From positions 61,044-125,043 of the forward strand of contig JAXLXW010000014.1 of NCBI GenBank assembly GCA_046327755.1: a stretch of 64,000 nt of DNA. The letters run 5' to 3'. Shown here in pieces: positions 17,780 through 26,418 of this stretch. The translations under genes were made by a program, and so were the position numbers. Under the pieces are notes generated by a model, which was not told the origin of the DNA, ran no database searches, and worked only from the letters and a program-made list of their open reading frames with translations. The stretch comes from SCN-70-22 sp046327755 (lineage in GTDB: Bacteria; Gemmatimonadota; Gemmatimonadetes; Gemmatimonadales; Gemmatimonadaceae). Positions within the stretch are counted from its first letter, which is position 1; every line of letters starts with the position of its first letter.

Positions 17780-19588
17780 ATGCGTCGAGTTGCCCTCCTG
17801 ACCGTGGCCGCCCTGCTCGGCGGCGCGTGCACACCACCCCATTCGTCCCCCGTCTCTCCTAGCCCCGCCGCGCCGTCACCGCTGGCCCCGACCGCGCCGA
17901 TCGACGCCGCGAAGCGAGCATGGATCGACCGAACGCTGGCCTCGCTCACGCTGCGCGAGCGCGTGGGGCAGATGGTCATGGTGTGGCAACTGGGTGACTA
18001 CACCAACGCCGAGGATTCGACCTTCGCCGAGGTGCGTCGCTGGATCGTGAACGACGGAATCGGGGGCGTGAGCATGTCGCTCGGCACCCCCGTCGAAGTT
18101 GCGGCCAAGCTGGAGGCGTTCCAGAAGCTGGCCAAGGTCCCCCTCCTTGCCTCGTCTGACCTGGAGCCGGCGTTGGGCAGGCTGGAGGGAGCGGTCTTCC
18201 CGCACTACCTCATGGAGACCGGGGGGGCGACCGTCTTCCCGACCGCCATGGCGATCGCCGCGACCGGGCGCGACGAGGACGCCTACGACGTCGGGCGCAT
18301 CATCGGGCGCGAGGCGCGCGCGGTGGGGTTGCACATCAACTTCGCCCCCACGGTGGACGTCAACAACAACCCGTCCAACCCGGTCATCAACACGCGGTCG
18401 TTTGGGGAGGACGCGGCGCGCGTGGCGCGATTGTCCGCCCTGTTCGTGAAGGGGTCGCAGGAGGCGGGGACGCTCGCCACGGCCAAGCACTTCCCCGGGC
18501 ATGGCGACACGGACGTCGATTCGCACGCCGGGCTCCCCGTGGTCAGCGCGGACTGGGCGCGCTTCCAGCGCGTGGAACTGGTGCCGTTTCGCGCGGCCGT
18601 CGACGCGGGGGCCGGGTTGGTGATGTCGGCGCACATCGCGCTCCCGGCACTGGAAGGCGATTCGACCACTCCTGCCACGCTCGCGCCGCGCATCATGACG
18701 GGGCTGCTGCGCGACACGTTAGGCTTCCAGGGTGTCGCCATCACCGACGCCCTCACGATGGACGGCGTGGGGAAGGGGTACGGCGTGGCCGAGAGCAGCG
18801 TGCTCGCCGTGAAGGCCGGCGCCGACATCCTCCTCAAGCCGAGCGACCCGACCCGGGCCATCGACGCCATCGTGGCGGCGGTCATGCGCGGCGAGCTCTC
18901 GCCGGCGCGCATCGATGCGTCGGTCCGTCGCATCCTCCAGCTCAAGGCGCGCGCCGGCCTCGCGGAGCACCGCTTCGTCTCGTTTGACACGCTGCGCGCC
19001 GTTGTCGGCGCACCGGCGCATCGCGCCGCGGCGCTCGACATCGCGCGTCGGGCCGTGACGCTCCTGCGCGATCGCGGATCGCTCGTCCCGCTTGCGGGAA
19101 GGCGCACGGTGGTGATCCAGTACATGCCGGAAACCGAGCTGCGCGCGGGGCGTGCCTTCGCCGCCACGCTGCGCGCCACCGATCCCTCCGTGCGGGTCGT
19201 GAAGATCTCGCCGGCCACGGCCGCGCCGCAGCTCGAGGCACTCGCCCCGCTGATGGCGGGCGCCGAGCGCGTCGTCCTCGCCGCGTACGTGCGACGCATC
19301 GAGGGCGAAGGGCGGCCGGCGATCCCCGCCCACATCGCCGACTGGATGGCGAGGGTCGCGGTGGCCGACTCCGCCGCGGCGCAGCCTCGACTCGTCTTCG
19401 TCGCCTTCGGGAATCCGTACCTGCTGCGCCAGGTCCCGGCGGTCGGGAGCTATCTCGTCACTTATGGAGTGGGTGATGGGCTCGAGCGCGCGGCAGCAGA
19501 GGCGCTCGCCGGGCGCATTCGCATCACCGGGACCACGCCGGTCTCGCTCCCCGGATTCTTCGCGCGCGGCGACGGATTGAAGCGTTAG
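17780..19588 (+). CDS. GH3 beta-N-acetylhexosaminidase-like lipoprotein
   Basis: About 602 residues. The lipobox LLGGAC gives Cys17 as the lipidated residue, followed by a Pro/Ser-rich spacer to about residue 45. The GH3 barrel carries KHFPGHGDT starting at Lys236 and the probable nucleophile Asp323 in ITDALTMDG. The KHFPGHG loop with an Asp-Ser-His soon after is the signature of the NagZ-type branch, which cleaves beta-N-acetylglucosaminides. A C-terminal domain of about 200 residues follows, not seen in short NagZ proteins. A surface-exposed glycosidase acting on chitin or peptidoglycan fragments is likely. The stop codon overlaps a CGTTAGGC octamer. Confidence 0.85.
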   Translation: MRRVALLTVAALLGGACTPPHSSPVSPSPAAPSPLAPTAPIDAAKRAWIDRTLASLTLRERVGQMVMVWQLGDYTNAEDSTFAEVRRWIVNDGIGGVSMSLGTPVEVAAKLEAFQKLAKVPLLASSDLEPALGRLEGAVFPHYLMETGGATVFPTAMAIAATGRDEDAYDVGRIIGREARAVGLHINFAPTVDVNNNPSNPVINTRSFGEDAARVARLSALFVKGSQEAGTLATAKHFPGHGDTDVDSHAGLPVVSADWARFQRVELVPFRAAVDAGAGLVMSAHIALPALEGDSTTPATLAPRIMTGLLRDTLGFQGVAITDALTMDGVGKGYGVAESSVLAVKAGADILLKPSDPTRAIDAIVAAVMRGELSPARIDASVRRILQLKARAGLAEHRFVSFDTLRAVVGAPAHRAAALDIARRAVTLLRDRGSLVPLAGRRTVVIQYMPETELRAGRAFAATLRATDPSVRVVKISPATAAPQLEALAPLMAGAERVVLAAYVRRIEGEGRPAIPAHIADWMARVAVADSAAAQPRLVFVAFGNPYLLRQVPAVGSYLVTYGVGDGLERAAAEALAGRIRITGTTPVSLPGFFARGDGLKR

Positions 19589-19774
19589 GCAATCGCGGCG
19601 GGGCGCCGGCGCCCGGCCGCGTGGGCGTCGATCGCCACCCCCTCCATGGCGGGCGGAACCCTGCGTCGGCAGGCGCAGCGCGGCGGTGCGCCTGCTGGTG
19701 CCCGCCGTCGCTCCCGATAGTTATGCGAATCGGGCGCAAGTCCCGTGCATGCCATGCATGACCATGCGCGCCGG

Positions 19775-19802
19775 TTGACGTTAGGTATCCCGTCGCTAGG
19801 CT
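19775..19802 (+). promoter_or_regulatory. Candidate promoter for a leaderless arginase transcript
   Basis: TTGACG and TAGGCT are 16 bases apart. The -10-like element ends 7 bases before the arginase ATG at 19810, so transcription would begin at or next to the A of ATG. No Shine-Dalgarno sequence precedes the ATG, consistent with a leaderless message. A near copy of the octamer (CGTTAGGT, 19779-19786) overlaps the -35 end. Confidence 0.5.
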
Positions 19803-19809
19803 TTGGCGC

Positions 19810-20721
19810 ATGACTTCCATTCGTCTCATCGGCGTCCCCATGGACCTTGGCGCCTCGCGACGCGGCGTCGACATGGGCCCCTCCGCCGTCCGCTACACCG
19901 AACTCCGCGAACGCCTCGAAGCCATGGGGCACCAGGTGGAGGATGCGGGCAATGTCCCCGTCCCCTTCCGCGAAGATGCGGCGAAGGGGGCGCAGCGTGG
20001 CGCGCGCTACCTTGGCGCCATCACCGATGTCTGTGCCGATGTCGCAGCGCGCGTGCGCGACGCGCTGGCGGCGGGCGCACTCCCCGTCGTGCTGGGGGGC
20101 GATCACGCACTCTCGGCGGGGTCGATCGCCGGCGCGTCGGCGTTCTTCGCCGCGACCGGTGGTCACGTGGGCGTCGTCTGGGTCGACGCGCACGCCGACC
20201 TCAACACGCCGGCAACATCGCGCTCCGGCAACGTGCACGGGATGCCGCTCGCCGCACTCGTCGGCCACGGCGACAAGGCGATGACCGGCCTCGCCGGGCG
20301 CACACCGGCGGTGCGCGTAAGCGACCTCGCCGTGGTCGGCCTTCGCGACGTCGACGACGCGGAAAAGGCGCACATTCGCAAGTGGAACCTGTCGACGTTC
20401 ACGATGCGCGCGCTCGACGAGCATGGCGTGCGCAAGGTGATGGAAGAAGCGCTGGCCATCGCGACGAAGGAGACTGCCGGGCTCTGGGTTTCGTTCGACA
20501 TGGACGTGATCGACCCGTCCGACGCACCCGGCGTCGGGACCGCGGTCCCGGGCGGGATCACCTATCGCGAGGCGCACCTGGCGATGGAGATGATCGCCGA
20601 CACCGGCAAGCTGGTGGGGATCGACGTCGTCGAGGTCAACCCGGTCCTCGACGAACGCAACCGCACCGCCGAGGTGGCGCGCGAACTCATCCTCTCCGCC
20701 GTTGGCAAGCGGATCGTCTAG
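19810..20721 (+). CDS. rocF: Arginase
   Basis: 303 residues, the usual arginase length, cytoplasmic. It hydrolyses L-arginine to L-ornithine and urea with a two-manganese centre. All metal ligands are visible: His99 in GGDHALSAG, Asp126, His128 and Asp130 in DAHADLNTP, and Asp230 and Asp232 in SFDMDVIDP. The C-terminal VEVNPVLDERN segment is also typical. It is followed after 9 bases by the ornithine cyclodeaminase-like gene, which would take the ornithine onward to proline. No urease gene is visible in the window. Agmatinase is less likely because the overall sequence (GVPMDLGASRRGVDMGP) fits the arginase/RocF branch. Confidence 0.93.
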   Translation: MTSIRLIGVPMDLGASRRGVDMGPSAVRYTELRERLEAMGHQVEDAGNVPVPFREDAAKGAQRGARYLGAITDVCADVAARVRDALAAGALPVVLGGDHALSAGSIAGASAFFAATGGHVGVVWVDAHADLNTPATSRSGNVHGMPLAALVGHGDKAMTGLAGRTPAVRVSDLAVVGLRDVDDAEKAHIRKWNLSTFTMRALDEHGVRKVMEEALAIATKETAGLWVSFDMDVIDPSDAPGVGTAVPGGITYREAHLAMEMIADTGKLVGIDVVEVNPVLDERNRTAEVARELILSAVGKRIV

Positions 20722-20730
20722 GTCTCCACG

Positions 20731-21828
20731 ATGAGCATTCCGACCTACGTTGCCCCCGACTTCACCAGCCGGCAGCTGCAGGACGCGCCGGCCGTGCGCA
20801 CCGTGACCGTCGACCGCGACGGCGTCCTCCCCGACGGCTTCTTCGCCACGACCAACCTTCCCACCTACGTGAAGGGAGCGGATGGGCGGTGGACCATGCC
20901 CCGCGAGCCGCGCATGGACGGTGTCCTCGTGCGCGATGCCGATGGTGGATGGTGGGTGCGCGAAGGGCGCCGAGTGAAGCAGGGCGACGCGGTGGTGGTC
21001 GGGCACGCCGAGGATGGGAGCGAGGGAGTGCTCGTGCACTCGCGCGGCTTCCGCATCGACGACGGCGCGCAGGGCGACTTCCACTTCATGTCGTCGCAGG
21101 TCTCGCGCGAGAAGCCGATCGACTATCGCCTCATCGCGCGCATGCTGGTCGAGGAAAAGCGGCGCGGCGGCTACACGCTCTGGGTGACCGGCCCTGCGCT
21201 CGTGCACTCGCGGGCCCGCGACAACCTGGTCTGGTTCATTCGCAACGGTTTCGTGCAGGCGCTCCTCGCCGGCAACGCGGTCGCCGTGCACGACATCGAG
21301 GCAGCGATCGTCGGGACGACGTTGGGGATGACGAGCGAGGGGGAGCCGACCGAGAACGGCCACGCCGCGCACATGCGTGCCATCAACGCGATCCGACGCG
21401 CCGGCGGCATTGCCCCCGCCGTGCGCAGCGGGATCCTGACAAGCGGGATCATGCATGCCTGCGTGGTGGAGGACATCCCCTTCGTGCTCGCCGGTTCGTT
21501 GCGCGACGACGGCCCACTCCCCGACGTCATCACCGACATGGTCGCGGCGCAGGACGCCACGCGCGCACACACGACGCGCGCCACGATGGCGGTGATGATC
21601 GCCACGGCGCTCCACTCGATCGCCGTCGGCAACATGCTTCCCGCCTACTATGAAGATGCCGAGCGCGGAATCGTCGAGCTGCCGACCATCTGCGTGGACG
21701 CCAGCGAGTTCCTCGTCAGCAAGCTGAAGGACCGCGGGACGCACCAGGCGGTCGGAGTCGTGACCAACGCCCAGGACTTCATGAGCATCCTGCGCGCGAC
21801 GGTCGAACGCGAGGTGCTGGAGGGGTAG
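20731..21828 (+). CDS. TIGR00300 (LOR/SDH-like) protein, probable archaeal-type ornithine cyclodeaminase
   Basis: 365 residues with no signal peptide. The C-terminal half has a dinucleotide-binding, deoxyhypusine-synthase-like region containing ILTSGIMHACV and the diagnostic GSLRDDGPLPDV, followed by MVAAQDATRAHTT. The N-terminal part carries the conserved SRGFRIDDG region. These match the TIGR00300 / LOR-SDH family. An archaeal member and the C-terminal domain of cyanobacterial AgrE/ArgZ proteins have been assigned a role converting ornithine to proline and ammonia. It begins 9 bases after arginase, so the pair would carry arginine through ornithine to proline. It is unrelated in sequence to classical bacterial ornithine cyclodeaminase. 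The activity in this organism is inference. Confidence 0.78.
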   Translation: MSIPTYVAPDFTSRQLQDAPAVRTVTVDRDGVLPDGFFATTNLPTYVKGADGRWTMPREPRMDGVLVRDADGGWWVREGRRVKQGDAVVVGHAEDGSEGVLVHSRGFRIDDGAQGDFHFMSSQVSREKPIDYRLIARMLVEEKRRGGYTLWVTGPALVHSRARDNLVWFIRNGFVQALLAGNAVAVHDIEAAIVGTTLGMTSEGEPTENGHAAHMRAINAIRRAGGIAPAVRSGILTSGIMHACVVEDIPFVLAGSLRDDGPLPDVITDMVAAQDATRAHTTRATMAVMIATALHSIAVGNMLPAYYEDAERGIVELPTICVDASEFLVSKLKDRGTHQAVGVVTNAQDFMSILRATVEREVLEG

Positions 21829-21838
21829 CGCCGTCGGC

Positions 21839-21871
21839 GCGCGGGCGTCGCGCGGGCGTCGCGCGGGTGTC
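21839..21871 (+). repeat. 11-bp tandem repeat between the cyclodeaminase-like gene and OPT transporter
   Basis: Three copies of GCGCGGGCGTC (the third with one change) run directly into an 18-bp perfect palindrome. They lie in the 133-base gap between the two genes. Confidence 0.85.
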
Positions 21872-21889
21872 GCGCGGGACGTCCCGCGC
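21872..21889. repeat. 18-bp perfect palindrome
   Basis: GCGCGGGACGTCCCGCGC reads identically on both strands with no loop. It could be a protein-binding site or, as RNA, a weak attenuator after the upstream gene. It is 44 bases after the preceding stop and 58 bases before the candidate OPT -10 element. Confidence 0.6.
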
Positions 21890-21947
21890 ACGGGGCCGTA
21901 CGCCCAGCCGCCCTGACTTCCCCCGGGCGAAACGGGCGCCGGCGCGG

Positions 21948-21953
21948 TAGAAT
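21948..21953 (+). promoter_or_regulatory. Candidate -10 element for leaderless OPT transcript
   Basis: TAGAAT, one base from the TATAAT consensus, ends 8 bases before the ATG at 21962. No clear -35 element is present 16-18 bases upstream. The position fits a leaderless start like that proposed for arginase and nadA. Confidence 0.4.
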
Positions 21954-21961
21954 TGGGCCCC

Positions 21962-23920
21962 ATGACACCCAAGGAACTCACCCCGCGCGCCCTGGTCCTG
22001 GGCGCCCTCCTCACCTTCGTCTTCACCGCGGCCAACGTGTACCTCGGCCTCAAGGTCGGGCTCACCTTCGCCTCGTCCATCCCCGCGGCCGTGATCTCCA
22101 TGGCCATCCTCAGCGCGGTGAAGGACTCGTCGATCCTCGAGAACAACATCGTCCAGACCGTCGCCTCGGCGGCGGGGACGCTCTCGGCGATCATCTTCGT
22201 CCTCCCCGGGCTCGTGATCGTCGGGTGGTGGACGGGTTTCCCGTTCTGGCAGTCGTTCCTCATCTGCCTCTCGGGTGGCGTGCTCGGCGTCCTCTTCACC
22301 ATCCCGCTGCGACGCGCGCTGGTGACCACGTCCGACCTCCCCTATCCCGAGGGCGTTGCGGCTGCCGAAGTGCTCAAGGTGGGGTCGGGGACGCGTGGGG
22401 AGTCCAAGGACGAGAGCGGCGAAGCGCGCGAAGGGCTGCGCGCGGTGATTCTCGGCTCCGTCGCGTCGGCGTCGCTGGCAATCGTTGGGGCCACGCGCAT
22501 CGCGGCCGCCGAGCTGGCGGGCTTCTTCCGCGTGGGGGCAACCGCCTCGAGCGGCTACAACATCGCCTGGTCCCTCGCCCTCCTCGGCGCCGGCCACCTC
22601 GTCGGCCTCTCGGTCGGGATGGCGATGCTGACGGGGCTCATCATCGCCTGGGTCGTCGGCGTCCCGATCCTCACCTCGATGAATCCCATCGCCGATGGCG
22701 TCACGCTGGCGCAGCACACCTCGACCATCTGGCGCACACAGGTGCGCTTCATCGGCGCCGGCGCGATCGCGGTGGCCGCCATCTTCACCCTCGCCAAGCT
22801 GGCCAAGCCGGTCGTCGGGGGGCTCGTCAGCACGCTCACCGCGTCGCGCAGGAGTGGCGCGGGCGACGATCGTGACCGCGACATCAGCCCGCCGTGGATC
22901 GTCGGGATCACCATCGCCTGCCTCGTCGTCGCCGGCGCACTGGCCTGGAGCTTCGCGAACGCGAGCGTCCTGGCTCCCAACGCGCTCACGCTCACGATCA
23001 TCGCGGTTCCGTTCGTCTTCCTCGTCGGCTTCCTGATCGCTGGCGTCTGCGGCTACATGGCGGGGCTCATCGGCGCCTCCAACTCGCCCATCTCCGGCGT
23101 CGGCATTCTGTCGATCGTCATCTGCGCGTCGATGCTCGTGGCGGTCATCCCGCCGACCGAAGCCAACCGTGCGACGCTGGTGGCCTTCGCGCTCTTCATC
23201 ACCGCGATCGTCTTCGCCTGCGCCACCATCTCCAACGACAACCTGCAGGACCTCAAGACGGGTCAGCTCGTCGGCGCCTCGCCGATGCGGCAGCAGGTGG
23301 CGCTCATCGTCGGCGTCGCCGCCGGCGCGGCGGTGATTCCATCGGTGCTCAACCTGCTGGCCAAGGCGTACGGCTTCGCCGGCGCGGCAAACGTCGGCGT
23401 CGTGGCGCCCAACCCCCTCCCTGCGCCGCAGGCAACGCTCATCTCCGCCCTCGCGCAGGGCGTCATCGGCGGGTCGCTGGAGTGGAACATGATCGGGATC
23501 GGCGCCCTGGTGGGTGTCGCCCTCATCATCATCGATGCCACGTTAGGCGCGATGGGGAAGCTTCGCATCCCGCCGCTCGCCGTGGGGATCGGGATCTACC
23601 TCCCCATGTCGGCCACCTTCGCCGTCGTCGTCGGCGCCGTCGTCTCGCACTGGTACGACGGCCGCTCCAGGCAGATGCCCAACCCGGAGCGCGCCGAGCG
23701 ACTCGGAACGCTCGTGGCGTCCGGGCTGATCGTCGGCGAGAGCCTGTGGGGTGTCCTCAACGCAGGGCTCATTGTCGCTTTCGCCAAGGATGCGCCGATC
23801 GCGCTCGTGGCCGAGGACTTTGTCTTGGCACCGTGGCTCGGAGCCGCGGGGTTCATCGCGACAATCGTCGGACTGTACGGATGGATGCTGCGTCGGTCGG
23901 CCGCTGCCCAGAAGGCCTGA
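21962..23920 (+). CDS. Oligopeptide transporter, OPT family
   Basis: About 652 residues with at least 14 hydrophobic helices. The N-terminal NVYLGLKVGLTFASSIPAAV region (shown here as its conserved core LGLKVGLTFASSIP) and the downstream DLPYPEGVA segment are family signatures. OPT members import peptides or metal chelates across the inner membrane, driven by protons. The ATG at 21962 is used; a TTG three codons earlier is in frame but unneeded. The stop TGA overlaps the ATG of the next gene (ATGA), indicating translational coupling to the FAD/GcvT enzyme. With arginase upstream it suggests peptide uptake feeding amino-acid breakdown. Substrate is not determined. Confidence 0.88.
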   Translation: MTPKELTPRALVLGALLTFVFTAANVYLGLKVGLTFASSIPAAVISMAILSAVKDSSILENNIVQTVASAAGTLSAIIFVLPGLVIVGWWTGFPFWQSFLICLSGGVLGVLFTIPLRRALVTTSDLPYPEGVAAAEVLKVGSGTRGESKDESGEAREGLRAVILGSVASASLAIVGATRIAAAELAGFFRVGATASSGYNIAWSLALLGAGHLVGLSVGMAMLTGLIIAWVVGVPILTSMNPIADGVTLAQHTSTIWRTQVRFIGAGAIAVAAIFTLAKLAKPVVGGLVSTLTASRRSGAGDDRDRDISPPWIVGITIACLVVAGALAWSFANASVLAPNALTLTIIAVPFVFLVGFLIAGVCGYMAGLIGASNSPISGVGILSIVICASMLVAVIPPTEANRATLVAFALFITAIVFACATISNDNLQDLKTGQLVGASPMRQQVALIVGVAAGAAVIPSVLNLLAKAYGFAGAANVGVVAPNPLPAPQATLISALAQGVIGGSLEWNMIGIGALVGVALIIIDATLGAMGKLRIPPLAVGIGIYLPMSATFAVVVGAVVSHWYDGRSRQMPNPERAERLGTLVASGLIVGESLWGVLNAGLIVAFAKDAPIALVAEDFVLAPWLGAAGFIATIVGLYGWMLRRSAAAQKA

Positions 23921-26418
23921 TGCCGACCGCCGTCCCTCCTTCCGCCGCTGTCCCCAGCCAGGCCCGCGTCGTCGTCATCGGCGGCGGGGTGATCGGGTGT
24001 TCCGTCGCGTACCACCTCGCCCACATGGGGTGCCGCGATGTCGTGCTGCTCGAACGCCATCAACTCACCGCGGGCACCACGTGGCACTCGGCGGGGCTCA
24101 TGGTCACCTTTGGCTCCACGTCGGAGACGTCGACCGAGTTCCGGAAGTACACGCGCGACCTCTACGCGCGCCTCGAGGCGGAGACGGGACTGTCCACCGG
24201 CTTCAAGCCCGTGGGCTTCATCGAGTGTGCGATCGACGAAGGGCGCCTCGAGGAGTATCGCCGCGTCTCGACGTTCAACCGGTACTGCGGCGTCGACGTG
24301 CAGGAGATCTCGGCGGCGGAGGTGCAGTCGCTCTTTCCGCTGGCGCGCACCGACGACATCCTCGCCGGCTTCTACGTGAAGGAAGACGGGCGCGTGAACC
24401 CTGTCGACGTGACGATGGCGCTGGCAGCCGGAGCGCGCATGCAAGGGGCCACCATCCTCGAGGGCGTGGCGGCGACGGGGCTCCTGACCGCGAACGGCGC
24501 TGTGACCGGCGTGCGCACGGCGTTCGGCGACATCGCCTGCGAGATGGTGATCAACTGCGGCGGGGCGTGGGGGCGTGAACTCGCGGCGCAGGGGGGGGTG
24601 AACGTCCCGTTGCAGGCGGCGGAGCACTACTACCTCCTCACCGAGGAGATCGCCGGCGTCGACAAGTCGTGGCCGGTGCTCGAGGATCCCGCGTCGTACG
24701 GCTACTTCCGCGAGGAAGGGGGCGGCCTGATGATCGGGCTCTTCGAGCCGGTGTGCGCGCCGTGGCGCGTCGAAGGGATGCCCACCGATTTCGCCTTCGG
24801 CGAGATCGCCCCCGACTGGGAGCGGATGGGGCCGTACCTGGAAGCCGCGATGAAGCGCGTCCCCATCTCGCTCCAGACCGGGATCCGCAAGCTCTTCTGC
24901 GGCCCCGAGTCGTTCACCCCCGACCTCAAGCCGTGCCTCGGCGAGTCGGCGGAGTTGCGCAACTACTTCGTGGCGGCCGGGCTCAACTCGATCGGGATCC
25001 TCACCGGCGGCGGCGTGGGGAAGGCGATGGCGCACTGGATGCTCACCGGTCGTCCCGATTGCGACATGACCGGCTATCACCTCGACCGGTTGCACCGCTA
25101 CCAGGCCAACCCGGAGTACCGGCGCACGCGCACCGTCGAGTCGTTAGGGTTGGTGTACCAGACGCACTACCCCAATCGCGCCATGACGACGGCGCGCGGC
25201 GCCAAGCGCGGCGCGATCCACGACCGGCTCGTATCGCGCGGTGCGTGGTTCAGGGACGTGAGCGGGTGGGAAGGGGCCGACTGGTACACCACGGATGGAA
25301 GCACGCCGGAGCAGGAGCCGCTCACCTTCGGACGCCCACGCTCGTGGGACAACTGGAAGGCCGAGCACGAGGCCTGCCGCAGCGGCGTGATCCTCATGGA
25401 CATGTCCTTCATGGCCAAGTTCCTCGTGCAGGGGCGCGATGCCGGACGTGTCCTCAACTGGATCTCGGCCAACGACGTGGATGGTGCCGCGGGACGCACG
25501 ACGTACACGCAGTGGCTCAACGAAGGGGGGACGCTCGAGGCCGATCTCACGGTCACCAAGCTCGAACCGGGCTTCGCGGGCGCCGCGGACGAGCAGGCGT
25601 TCATGGTCATCGCGTCGGACACGGCGCACCGTCACGTTCACACGTGGCTGCGCCGCCACACGCCGGCCGATGCGCACTGTTTCACGACCGACGTCACGAG
25701 CGCCTACGCGCAGGTCAACATCCAGGGGCCACGGTCGCGCGAGCTGTTGCAGCGCGTGACCACCGCGGACCTCTCCAACGACGCCTTCCCCTTCCGCACG
25801 GCGCGCGAGGTCGATATCGGATTCGCGCGCGTCCTGCTGGTGCGCATCACCTACCTCGGCGAGTTAGGGTACGAACTGTTCATTCCCACCGAGCAGGCGG
25901 TGCATGTGTACGACATCCTGGTCCAGGCGGGACGCGACGTCGGGTTGCGCCACGCCGGGCTCAAGGCGCTGGCGTCGCTGCGCATGGAGAAGGGGTACCG
26001 CGACTACGGCCACGACATCGATAACACCGACTCGCCGCTCGAAGTGGGGCTCGGCTTCGCCGTCGACCTGAACAAACCAGGCGGCTTTCTCGGCAAGGAA
26101 GCCGTCGTGGCGAAGAAGGCGGCCGGGATCCGCAAGAAGCTCGTGCAGCTCCTCGTGCAGGATCCGGAGCCGCTGATGTTCCATGCCGAGGTGGTGCGGC
26201 GGAACGGTGAGGCGATGGGGTACGTGCGCGCGGCGTCGTACGGGCACACGTTAGGCGGGGCGGTGGGGCTGGCGATGATCGAACGGGCGGACGAACCGAT
26301 TTCGCAGGCGTGGCTTGATGCAGGGACGTGGGATGTGGAGATTGCCGGGGCTCGGTATCGGGCCGTGGCCTCCCTCGCGCCGCTGTACGATCCCAAGGCG
26401 CAGCGGATCCGGGGATGA
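23920..26418 (+). CDS. FAD-dependent dimethylglycine/sarcosine-type dehydrogenase fused to GcvT domain
   Basis: About 832 residues, cytoplasmic. The N-terminal DAO domain has the Rossmann motif VVVIGGGVIGCSVAYHL followed by HQLTAGTTWHSAG, the region where the flavin is usually bound. It is followed by an FAO-type middle domain and a C-terminal GcvT (aminomethyltransferase) domain from about residue 430, containing LGELGYELFIP and GLKALASLRMEKGYRDYG. This architecture is that of dimethylglycine and sarcosine dehydrogenases, which demethylate N-methylglycines and pass the one-carbon unit to tetrahydrofolate. The gene overlaps both neighbours by ATGA. The frame is open 1 kb upstream, but only from 23920 is the family present. 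Exact substrate is uncertain. Confidence 0.87.
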   Translation: MPTAVPPSAAVPSQARVVVIGGGVIGCSVAYHLAHMGCRDVVLLERHQLTAGTTWHSAGLMVTFGSTSETSTEFRKYTRDLYARLEAETGLSTGFKPVGFIECAIDEGRLEEYRRVSTFNRYCGVDVQEISAAEVQSLFPLARTDDILAGFYVKEDGRVNPVDVTMALAAGARMQGATILEGVAATGLLTANGAVTGVRTAFGDIACEMVINCGGAWGRELAAQGGVNVPLQAAEHYYLLTEEIAGVDKSWPVLEDPASYGYFREEGGGLMIGLFEPVCAPWRVEGMPTDFAFGEIAPDWERMGPYLEAAMKRVPISLQTGIRKLFCGPESFTPDLKPCLGESAELRNYFVAAGLNSIGILTGGGVGKAMAHWMLTGRPDCDMTGYHLDRLHRYQANPEYRRTRTVESLGLVYQTHYPNRAMTTARGAKRGAIHDRLVSRGAWFRDVSGWEGADWYTTDGSTPEQEPLTFGRPRSWDNWKAEHEACRSGVILMDMSFMAKFLVQGRDAGRVLNWISANDVDGAAGRTTYTQWLNEGGTLEADLTVTKLEPGFAGAADEQAFMVIASDTAHRHVHTWLRRHTPADAHCFTTDVTSAYAQVNIQGPRSRELLQRVTTADLSNDAFPFRTAREVDIGFARVLLVRITYLGELGYELFIPTEQAVHVYDILVQAGRDVGLRHAGLKALASLRMEKGYRDYGHDIDNTDSPLEVGLGFAVDLNKPGGFLGKEAVVAKKAAGIRKKLVQLLVQDPEPLMFHAEVVRRNGEAMGYVRAASYGHTLGGAVGLAMIERADEPISQAWLDAGTWDVEIAGARYRAVASLAPLYDPKAQRIRG

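Noticed and set aside
19585..22329. A 914-codon minus-strand open frame antisense to arginase and the cyclodeaminase-like gene
   Set aside because: It is a by-product of high GC: the plus strand carries intact enzymes with all active-site motifs, whereas the antisense product is low-complexity Arg/His/Ala without family features.
22894..23919. N-terminal extension of the FAD/GcvT frame over the OPT gene
   Set aside because: The extension is an out-of-frame reading of the OPT gene; the Rossmann motif starts right after the ATG at 23920.
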